A DNA stretch of 32,055 nucleotides. Source: UMGS1781 sp045650705 (GTDB lineage Bacteria; Bacillota; Clostridia; TANB77; CAG-508). A program made the position numbers and the translations under genes. How positions within the stretch are numbered: position 1 is the stretch's first letter; every line of letters starts with the position of its first letter. The notes under the pieces were generated by a model, which was not told the DNA's origin, made no database searches, and saw nothing but the letters and a program-made list of their open reading frames with translations. This document shows positions 6,321 to 13,027 of this stretch, piece after piece. The stretch covers positions 1 through 32,055 of the forward strand of contig JAZRRK010000029.1 of the NCBI GenBank assembly GCA_045650705.1, in the 5' to 3' direction.

Positions 6321-8178
6321 ATCTATCATCTCTATCAAAACCATCATCTTTATTTTCTTTGTTAAATAAGTTGCTAAAAAACTTAGAAAAATTTTTATGA
6401 GGTTTTTTATCAGTAGAAACATCAATATCTGGAGTATTTTCCTCAGTAATAGGTGTAGAGGTTTCTATAATAGTTGCTTGAATAGCAGACTCATTTTCAG
6501 AAACTTCTTCTTTAATATTTACTGATTCCAAAGGTGCTGTAATAGTTTGAGGCTCTGAAATTTGTTGAACATTTTCAATATCTAAATTTTCTTCAGTATA
6601 ACTATTAGAAACAGTATTTTCAGTAATAACAGGAATAGTATTCAATGTTTCGCTAGAATCTTTTTTATCTTCCTCTTCTTCTTCAGCAAGGACTTTTTCT
6701 GCAATTTCTTCAGCTTTTGATAAAGATTGTGCAGAGCCACCACCTGAATTAGAACCACCAGAGTTATTTGAACTAGATGAATCATTATTATTCTTCTTTA
6801 ACGTTTCTGTAACTTTAATAGCTTCTTTAAATGAAGTATCATTAGTTTCATGTACTTGTTCTTCGGTAGCAGCAATATCATTATCTTCAGTAACTTGTAG
6901 AGTTAAATCAATATCTTCAGACACTGAAATTTCAAAACTTGTATCAGAATTTGCTCCTAGATAGATATTATCACTAGGTGTTAATTTACGTTCTTTAAAT
7001 TTTTCTATAAATAAATCTAACTTAGGTTCAATTTTAGCAGTTTCTATTGCTTTTGCTTTTTGAGCATTTGAGCTTAAAATATTTAATCTATAAATATCAT
7101 CATTAGAAAGTTCATTACCAGTTGATAATATACCTAATAATTGAAGCACAGTTTCTTTTTTAGAATCCTCAAGAGAAACATAATCTGATAAAGATAATAA
7201 ATCATCCATACCTGAATCCATTTTGGGAATTTTAAATTGTGTTCCTAGAGGAGGAAGTTCATATCCATATCTAGTCATTAAGTTTTCTACAATTATATTT
7301 TTTGTAGATTCATCAAAACTATTAATATATCTACTATATTTACATGTCCAATCAAACAGTCTATTAATATCTCCTTTATTCCTGTCAACAATTTTAAAGA
7401 AATCATGTAAAGCGTTTTTAGAAACAAGACTTATATTCTGCATAGAAGCTTGCATATCTAAAGGAATAACAGTTCCTGAGCTTAAGTCTAATTCATCATA
7501 TACAGGGAATAATTCTTCTAATTTCTTTTTATCTGAAAATTCAGATAAAGTCTTTTGAACTCTATCTTGATAATCAGGTTTAAAATCTGCAATAGGAAAT
7601 AGATTTTGCCATTCTGAAATAGTATCTGTAAAATCAGATACTTTATCATATTTATCAGGATGAGACACTATATTATCTAATTCTTTAAAAGCTGATGAAG
7701 AATCAAATTTCTCTAAAACTTTTTCTCTATGAGCTTTGCTAAGCAATTGTCCAACTATATGAGGATATTTCTCTTTTAAGAATTTTAAAGGATATTCTTT
7801 ATATAAAGTTTCTAAATCCTTGTCCAAAGTTCTAGCATCTTTATGTTTTTCAGCCTTATCAAAAATTTTACGCATTTGTTCTAATCCTTTTGAAGGATCT
7901 TTTTTAGATAACTCATCAAAAGCTATAAAATTTTTAAGTACAGTATCTAAAAACTCATTACTAAGCATGTATTTAATTTTTCTCTTATAATCTTCACTAA
8001 ATAAATCAATAGGATAACGTTTTTTCCATTCAGAAAGGTCGGTTTGGAATTTTGCATAATCTTTAGTTGCCTGAGCATAAGAAAAAATTTCACAAAGCAA
8101 AAAATAAGCCTCTTGTTCATCAAAATCCCTTAACTTTTTTCTTGTTTCATCTGTTATTTCAATTATATCATTTTCCAT
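6319..8178 (-). CDS. Unrecognised 619-aa protein with tandem helical repeats and acidic tail
   Basis: I do not recognise this gene. The start at 8178 has AAGGAGG five bases upstream and is preferred over an in-frame ATG at 8238. There is no signal peptide or membrane segment, so it is probably cytosolic. The N-terminal third holds at least three diverged copies of a 60-75 residue helical unit at about residues 22-84, 98-158 and 163-224. They are anchored by WKKRYPIDLFSEDY, LYKEYPLKFLKEKY and WQNLFPIADFKPDY, with a possible fourth near residues 265-320 (LFDWTCKYSRYI). After about residue 440 it turns low-complexity: Ser/Gly/Asn-rich (SSSSNNSGGSNSGGGS), then Glu-rich (EEIAEKVLAEEEEED), ending in a basic-aromatic KNFSKFFSNLFNKENK. 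The layout suggests a helical scaffold with a disordered tail. Confidence 0.8.
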   Translation of the reverse strand: MENDIIEITDETRKKLRDFDEQEAYFLLCEIFSYAQATKDYAKFQTDLSEWKKRYPIDLFSEDYKRKIKYMLSNEFLDTVLKNFIAFDELSKKDPSKGLEQMRKIFDKAEKHKDARTLDKDLETLYKEYPLKFLKEKYPHIVGQLLSKAHREKVLEKFDSSSAFKELDNIVSHPDKYDKVSDFTDTISEWQNLFPIADFKPDYQDRVQKTLSEFSDKKKLEELFPVYDELDLSSGTVIPLDMQASMQNISLVSKNALHDFFKIVDRNKGDINRLFDWTCKYSRYINSFDESTKNIIVENLMTRYGYELPPLGTQFKIPKMDSGMDDLLSLSDYVSLEDSKKETVLQLLGILSTGNELSNDDIYRLNILSSNAQKAKAIETAKIEPKLDLFIEKFKERKLTPSDNIYLGANSDTSFEISVSEDIDLTLQVTEDNDIAATEEQVHETNDTSFKEAIKVTETLKKNNNDSSSSNNSGGSNSGGGSAQSLSKAEEIAEKVLAEEEEEDKKDSSETLNTIPVITENTVSNSYTEENLDIENVQQISEPQTITAPLESVNIKEEVSENESAIQATIIETSTPITEENTPDIDVSTDKKPHKNFSKFFSNLFNKENKDDGFDRDDR

Positions 8179-8308
8179 AATGACCTCCTTGATTATTTTG
8201 TCATATATTATTATATCATGTAAATTTAAGATAAACAATTGATTTCATTAACTTTTAATGATAAAATTATTATTGGAACAGAATATAGAATAAAATACGA
8301 AGAATTGC

Positions 8309-8485
8309 AATAAACCTCCTTTAACAAGGGAGGTGGCAGACCGAAGGTCTGACGGAGGGTTCTTAAAACGTGTTAAAAAATACAGTTAATTATTATAGAA
8401 TTAATTATTTAAAGAACCCCCAGCTTCGCTTTGCTCAGCAGCCCCCTTATTAAAGGGGCTTTCAGCATACTCTTTGAGGTTTATT
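8309..8485. mobile_element. MITE-like palindromic element, 177 bp
   Basis: The element begins AATAAACCTC and ends with its exact complement GAGGTTTATT, a ten-base terminal inverted repeat. Inside, the left arm TTTAACAAGGGAGGTGGC and the right arm GCAGCCCCCTTATTAAA are largely complementary. GGGTTCTT/AAGAACCC forms another stem, and GCAGACC..GGTCTG forms a local hairpin. It is much richer in G+C than its surroundings and encodes no protein. This resembles non-autonomous repeat elements scattered in gut Firmicutes. It lies between the divergent 619-aa gene and ispG. No clear target duplication is visible. Confidence 0.75.
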
Positions 8486-8517
8486 TAGAATAATATTGAA
8501 GCAAAAAGGTGATTTAG

Positions 8518-9570
8518 ATGGTAAAAAGAAATGAAACAAGAAAAATATTTGTTAGAGATGTTCAAATAGGTGGACAAGATAAAGTTGTAATTCAATCTAT
8601 GACTAATACAAAAACTAAAGATGTAGAAAAAACTGTAAACCAAATACTAAAATTAGAAGAAGCAGGATGTGAAATTATTAGAGTAGCCTGTTTAGATGAA
8701 GAAGATGCAAGAGCCATAAAGCAAATAAAAGAAAAAATACATATTCCAATAGTATCAGACATACATTTTGACTATAGAATAGCATTAGAAGCAGCAAAAT
8801 CAGGAGTAGATAAAATAAGAATTAATCCAGGTAATATTGGTTCAATTGATAGAGTAAAACAAGTAGTAAATGCTTGTAAAGAAAGAAAGATACCAATAAG
8901 AATAGGAGTAAACAGTGGTTCTTTACCAAAAGACATATTACAAAAACATGGAGGAAAACCATCAGCAAAAGCAATGGTAGAGAGTGGTTTAAGACACATA
9001 AAGATATTAGAAGATTTAGATTTTTATGATATAGCATTATCATTAAAAGCATCAGATTTAAATTTATGTATAGAGAGTTATGAAGAAGCGGCAAATACAA
9101 TAAAATACCCTTTACATTTAGGAGTAACTCATGCAGGAACAGAATTTAGCGGAACAGTTAGTTCTAGTATAGGTTTAGGTACTTTATTAAGAGAAGGAAT
9201 AGGGGATACAATGAGAGTATCACTTTCAGCAGATCCTGTAAAAGAAATAAAAGTAGCGAAGGAAATTTTAAAGGATTGTAAATTATATGAATCTCCAACA
9301 TTAATAGCATGCCCAACTTGTGGTAGAATACAATATGATTTAATTCCAATAGCAAATGAGATAGAAGACTTTTTACAAACAGTAAAAAAGAATATAACTG
9401 TTGCAGTAATGGGATGCGGAGTAAATGGACCAGAAGAAGCAAAACATGCAGACATAGGAATAGCAGGAGGAGTAAAAGAAGGACTGTTATTTAAAAAAGG
9501 AGAAATCATAAAAAAAGTAAAACAAGAAGATATAGTAAAAGTTTTAAAAGAAGAAATAATGAAATTGTAA
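8518..9570 (+). CDS. ispG: 4-hydroxy-3-methylbut-2-en-1-yl diphosphate synthase IspG (GcpE)
   Basis: 350-aa IspG, which reductively converts MEcPP to HMBPP in the MEP isoprenoid pathway using a [4Fe-4S] cluster. The family opening RNETRKIFVRDVQIGG and SMTNTKTKDVEKT is present, followed by the TIM barrel (HFDYRIALEA, KIRINPGNIG, GVNSGSLP). The cluster ligands are all visible: C265 and C268 in CPTCGR, C300 in MGCGVNGPEE, and E307. Their spacing is the same as in E. coli. AAAGGTGATT precedes the ATG. The MITE-like element sits immediately upstream, so the promoter may lie inside or be supplied by that element. ispH follows after about 200 bases. Confidence 0.97.
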   Translation: MVKRNETRKIFVRDVQIGGQDKVVIQSMTNTKTKDVEKTVNQILKLEEAGCEIIRVACLDEEDARAIKQIKEKIHIPIVSDIHFDYRIALEAAKSGVDKIRINPGNIGSIDRVKQVVNACKERKIPIRIGVNSGSLPKDILQKHGGKPSAKAMVESGLRHIKILEDLDFYDIALSLKASDLNLCIESYEEAANTIKYPLHLGVTHAGTEFSGTVSSSIGLGTLLREGIGDTMRVSLSADPVKEIKVAKEILKDCKLYESPTLIACPTCGRIQYDLIPIANEIEDFLQTVKKNITVAVMGCGVNGPEEAKHADIGIAGGVKEGLLFKKGEIIKKVKQEDIVKVLKEEIMKL

Positions 9571-9617
9571 GTATTATTTTATAGTAAGTAATAATTGATT
9601 AATGTATGTGATATGTA

Positions 9618-9732
9618 GCCCAACGCAGGAGTTTTATATTTAGAATAAATTGAGGACCCCCGAAAAACACCGTAGGCGTAACCATCGTGGGCTCAATTTA
9701 TAATAAATATAAAAGCTCCGACGAGATTGGGC
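9618..9732. repeat. Imperfect palindromic element between ispG and ispH, 115 bp
   Basis: GCCCAA (9618-9623) pairs with TTGGGC (9727-9732). Further in, GGAGTTTTATATTTA pairs with TAAATATAAAAGCTCC, then AAATTGAG pairs with CTCAATTT. The tip is GC-rich (GGACCCCCG ... CGTGGG). The sequence is unrelated to the 8309-8485 element but similar in style, and its GC content stands out from its neighbours. It could be a second repeat family or a large RNA hairpin in the ispG-ispH transcript. No gene lies here. Confidence 0.7.
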
Positions 9733-9775
9733 GGATTTTATAATATTTTAATAAAAAACATATTAGGAGATTAAA

Positions 9776-10627
9776 ATGAAAGTTATAGTTGGAAAAACAG
9801 CAGGTTTTTGTTTTGGGGTAAAAAATGCAGTAACAAAAGCTGAAGAGCATCTAAATAAATCAAAGACTGTATATTGTTTAGGAGAGTTAGTACATAATAA
9901 ACAAGTTACAGACCAATTAGTTAAAGCTGGTATGAACTTTATAGAAGATATAAAAGATGCTAAAGATAAAGTAATTATACGTTCACATGGAGTTGAAAAA
10001 CAAATTTATGAACAAGCTAAAAAACAGAATGTTGAATTAATAGATTTAACATGCCCTAAAGTATTAAAAATACATAAAATAGCAGAAGAATATGCAAATA
10101 AAGATTATTATATATTATTAACAGGCAATAACAAACATCCTGAAATGATAGGAACTGCAAGCTTTTGCGGAAATAATTATATAATAATAGAAAATGAAGA
10201 TGAGGTCCAAAAAGCAATAGTAAATTTTAATAATTCACAAAAAGAAAAACTAGTAATAATATCGCAAACAACATATAGCCTAGAAAAATTTAATAATATA
10301 GTAAACAAAATATTAACATACATACAAAAAGATAAAGTAGAAGTAAAGAATACTATATGTAATGCAACAAAGGATAGACAAGAAGAGACTAAACAACTAG
10401 CAAAACAAGTAGATATGATGATTATAATAGGTGGAAAACATAGTTCAAATTCAAATAAATTATACGATTTAGCAAAGGGAAATTGTAATAAAGTATTATT
10501 TATAGAAACAAAAGAAGAATTAAAAATAGAAGATATAAAAGGATTTGAAACTATAGGGATAATGGCAGGCGCATCAACTCCACAAAAAAGTATAGAAGAA
10601 GTGATTGAAAAGTTAAATAATATGTGA
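9776..10627 (+). CDS. ispH: 4-hydroxy-3-methylbut-2-enyl diphosphate reductase IspH (LytB)
   Basis: 283-aa IspH, the last MEP-pathway enzyme, which reduces HMBPP to IPP and DMAPP with a [4Fe-4S] cluster. The three cluster cysteines are visible: C12 in GFCFGVKNA, C93 in LTCPKV and C195 in CNATKDRQEE. Other family motifs are LGELVHNKQV, IRSHGV, GNNKHPE, GGKHSSNS and MAGASTP. It is the stand-alone form; many Clostridia have IspH fused to S1 ribosomal domains, and that extension is absent here. TTAGGAGATT precedes the ATG. It follows ispG on the same strand. Confidence 0.97.
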   Translation: MKVIVGKTAGFCFGVKNAVTKAEEHLNKSKTVYCLGELVHNKQVTDQLVKAGMNFIEDIKDAKDKVIIRSHGVEKQIYEQAKKQNVELIDLTCPKVLKIHKIAEEYANKDYYILLTGNNKHPEMIGTASFCGNNYIIIENEDEVQKAIVNFNNSQKEKLVIISQTTYSLEKFNNIVNKILTYIQKDKVEVKNTICNATKDRQEETKQLAKQVDMMIIIGGKHSSNSNKLYDLAKGNCNKVLFIETKEELKIEDIKGFETIGIMAGASTPQKSIEEVIEKLNNM

Positions 10628-10675
10628 TAAAATTATAATGGAATTAATTAAAAATAAATAGAAAGGCAGGTAAAA

Positions 10676-11437
10676 ATGAATCAGATTTTAGTATCTAAAA
10701 AGTTATATGTAACACCAGCAATGAAGAGAAAAAAGAAACTATTCAAAGCAGAATTCTTTTTATCTGTCACTGCACTATTAGTGTTATCTGTTTATGGAAT
10801 GTCACAAGCATATGACAGAAATAAGAATGAAGCCATATCGAAAGAAATACTAGCATCTATGGAAATACAGCCAGAAGTAGTAACAATTGAAGAAGAAGCG
10901 AAAGTAATAATATTAAATGACTATGCAAATGGAGGGCAGACTATAAATCTTGATGAAGTTGAAGAAACCGTTACAATTACTAGAGAAATAAATATTCCAG
11001 ATGAACAAAAAGTAGTAGCTAATGATGGTACAGTATATTATACTATAGGACAAATATACATACCAAGTATAAATTGTAAATATCCAATATTAGCAAGTGA
11101 AGAAGAAAGTTATGATACACTATTAAAAATAGCACCATGTAAATTTCATGGAGCAAATCCAAATGAAATAGGGAACTTTTGTATAGTAGGGCATAATTAT
11201 AAAAATTCTCAATTTTTCAGCAATGTACCAGATTTAGAAAATGGAGATATCATAGAGATTACAGATACATTTGGAGAAATGGTACAATATGAAGTATATG
11301 ACAAATATATAGTAGATTATACAGACACTGCTTGTACGAGTCAACGTACAGAAGGAAGAAGAGAAGTAACACTTATTACTTGTACAGATGCTAATGATAA
11401 TAATAGATATGTAATAAAAGCAAGAGAGAAAGTATAA
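10676..11437 (+). CDS. Sortase (class D-like transpeptidase)
   Basis: 253-aa sortase, a membrane-bound cysteine transpeptidase that joins surface proteins to the cell wall or to each other. An N-terminal membrane segment spans about residues 29-46 (FFLSVTALLVLSVYGMSQ). The catalytic domain runs from about residue 122 (GQIYIPSINCKYPIL). The catalytic triad is visible: H173 in VGHNYKNSQFF, C236 in TLITCTDAND and R244 in NNRYVIKA. The TLITC form and the overall length suggest class D rather than class A. The large surface protein downstream carries a candidate sorting signal and is the obvious substrate. AAGGCAGG precedes the ATG, and a terminator follows. Confidence 0.92.
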   Translation: MNQILVSKKLYVTPAMKRKKKLFKAEFFLSVTALLVLSVYGMSQAYDRNKNEAISKEILASMEIQPEVVTIEEEAKVIILNDYANGGQTINLDEVEETVTITREINIPDEQKVVANDGTVYYTIGQIYIPSINCKYPILASEEESYDTLLKIAPCKFHGANPNEIGNFCIVGHNYKNSQFFSNVPDLENGDIIEITDTFGEMVQYEVYDKYIVDYTDTACTSQRTEGRREVTLITCTDANDNNRYVIKAREKV

Positions 11438-11460
11438 TAAAAAAGTATGTAAGGGTTAAA

Positions 11461-11501
11461 AAAATACACTGTCGATAAATTTAGAAATCGGCAGTTTTTT
11501 T
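11461..11501 (+). terminator. Terminator after the sortase gene
   Basis: ACTGTCGAT (11468-11476) pairs with ATCGGCAGT (11487-11495), one pair being G-T, followed by a seven-T run. It separates the sortase from the surface-protein unit. Confidence 0.85.
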
Positions 11502-11778
11502 GATGTGAAATTATAGGAAAATATAATTACAAAAAAATTGCAACAGAAAAAAGCACAAGGTAAAGTAAACATAAAAAACGAGAAAAATATAAAATTTGAA
11601 AATGTTTGCCAATAAGAAAGACAAGAAATATAGTAAAATCAATAGTTTTAGACATTTATTGGATATGAAAAATAAAAAAATAATTATAATACTTTTATCC
11701 GTAAGAAAATAAGGAAAAAGTAAAGCAAATAAATTATATAAAAAAATTCAAAAAAAGCTGAAAAATAGGCAAAAACAC

Positions 11779-11807
11779 TTGAAAAAGTTTACATAAACGT
11801 GTATAAT
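11779..11807 (+). promoter_or_regulatory. Sigma-A-type promoter candidate, distal
   Basis: TTGAAA (11779-11784) and TATAAT (11802-11807) are separated by 17 bases. It faces the surface-protein genes and would give a leader of about 130 bases before the micro-ORF. Confidence 0.6.
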
Positions 11808-11896
11808 ATATATGTATAAAAATGTCACAAAATTGTAAAAAAATGGGATAATTAAATAGCCGTAATACGTGAAAATATCGCAAAAAATGATATATA

Positions 11897-11926
11897 TTGA
11901 CAAAATACATACATATTTATTATATT
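11897..11926 (+). promoter_or_regulatory. Sigma-A-type promoter candidate, proximal
   Basis: A consensus TTGACA (11897-11902) is followed after 18 bases by TATATT (11921-11926). A better -10 hexamer, TATAAT (11926-11931), is present but 23 bases away. AGGAGGG and the micro-ORF start follow within 25 bases. Confidence 0.5.
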
Positions 11927-11949
11927 ATAATTAATTAGGAGGGTTTCTT

Positions 11950-12048
11950 ATGTCAAAAATGACAAGAAAAACAATACTAAGGAAAGCAAATGATAGAAAT
12001 AAAAAATTAGAAAAAATAGAATTAACTAATAAGGAAAGGAGAAATTAA
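11950..12048 (+). CDS. 32-codon micro-ORF upstream of the surface protein
   Basis: ATG at 11950 is preceded by a strong AGGAGGG with a six-base gap. The 32-residue product is very basic (MSKMTRKTILRKANDRNKKL, ending in NKERRN). The stop TAA at 12046-12048 is one base from the next ATG at 12050, and the last codons (AAGGAAAGGAGA) form the ribosome site of the surface-protein gene. Translation of the two would therefore be coupled. It may be a leader peptide or a genuine small protein. No family is recognised. Confidence 0.6.
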   Translation: MSKMTRKTILRKANDRNKKLEKIELTNKERRN

Positions 12049-12049
12049 C

Positions 12050-13027
12050 ATGGCAAGAAAGAGTTATAAAATTTTAAAAACAATAATTGCAATAATTTTA
12101 CTAACTGTAACAATGTTAGGTTTAGTAAGCAGTAAAAATAATTCAATTGCAGTTAATTACAACGGAACATATTCAAATACTGGAACACAATTATTAGGAA
12201 ATTCTATGTTATATAATACCAATTATGGGTATAACTATGTACCTTATAGAGGACTAGCTTTGCAAAGTAGTCAGGTTTATGCAATGTCAGGGAGCTCATA
12301 TAAAAATCCAACTTTAAACGGGGAAGGATATATTATTCCATCATTGCTAACTGATCCTAATTTGTATTGTATGAATAATGGTTATATATTTAATGCAGGA
12401 ATATATATGTGCTATGACATAGGAATAATATCACCTGAAATGGCATATGTAGTAGCACAACAAAAAGAACCAAGTAGAAATCAAAACTACGATTTAGAGG
12501 CAAATGCAATATGGCATTTATCGATACTTAATGGTGAAAAAATTTTGAATTCTCAACTTCCTATATTTAATATTACTTCTGCTGAAGAAATGTCAAACTA
12601 TGATCCTTCTTCTTGGGAAAAATATAAAGAGTATAATATTTCTTCTGGAGCTGAAATGCTAAATCAAATCTTAGGAGAAGCAAAAGTAGCAAGTAATTTA
12701 AAATCAGAAGGAAATATAAGTATAAATAAAGTCGAGGATGAGCTATATCCAAATGAAGAAGGAAAATACGGACCATTTAAAATAACATATCCAAATTATA
12801 ATGGTGTACTTGTAGGAAAAAGTATTGAAGTACTAGTTAATGGAAAAAAATTAGAGAATACACCAGCAAGTGATGCAGAATTTTACCTTACAGAAGAAGA
12901 TGGGATTGTTGCTGGAGAAAAAAATACAATAAAAGTAGTTTATATAGGATATAAATATAGTGGAACATATGCTAAATTTACACCATATAGAAATATGACA
13001 ATAGTAAGAAAATGTGAGCGGATGTGA
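12050..13027 (+). CDS. Secreted surface protein, N-terminal part (thioester-domain-like region)
   Basis: 325 aa. A signal peptide is clear: basic ARKSYK, then a hydrophobic core (IIAIILLTVTMLGLVSS). The next part resembles a bacterial thioester adhesin domain: a cysteine at residue 107 in LYCMNNGY, then MAYVVAQQ and the AIWHL motif in LEANAIWHLS. The usual Gln of the Q-x-AIW motif is not obvious, so this is tentative. A beta-rich section follows (YNGVLVGKSIEVLVNGKKL). The frame ends at 13027 while the next gene starts at a GTG inside it at 13014, and the domain content continues directly. The two are best read as one surface protein split by a +1 shift near AGAAAATGTG (13007-13016), or as a coupled overlapping pair. 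Confidence 0.7.
   Translation: MARKSYKILKTIIAIILLTVTMLGLVSSKNNSIAVNYNGTYSNTGTQLLGNSMLYNTNYGYNYVPYRGLALQSSQVYAMSGSSYKNPTLNGEGYIIPSLLTDPNLYCMNNGYIFNAGIYMCYDIGIISPEMAYVVAQQKEPSRNQNYDLEANAIWHLSILNGEKILNSQLPIFNITSAEEMSNYDPSSWEKYKEYNISSGAEMLNQILGEAKVASNLKSEGNISINKVEDELYPNEEGKYGPFKITYPNYNGVLVGKSIEVLVNGKKLENTPASDAEFYLTEEDGIVAGEKNTIKVVYIGYKYSGTYAKFTPYRNMTIVRKCERM

Larger units (their letters stand above)
11502..11949 (+). other. AT-rich noncoding leader region
   Basis: About 450 bases with no convincing gene. The plus strand is strongly A-rich, with many AAAA tracts. It contains the two promoter candidates described separately, and everything downstream of the first one (about 11815 on) would be a long 5' leader. 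I see no recognisable riboswitch core. Confidence 0.5.

Noticed and set aside
9129..9509. Minus-strand 126-codon frame inside ispG
   Set aside because: It is a shadow of ispG with no start signal.
11502..11949. Possible riboswitch (cyclic di-GMP or similar) before the surface protein
   Set aside because: I could not find a conserved aptamer core or a switching terminator; only promoter-like words are present.
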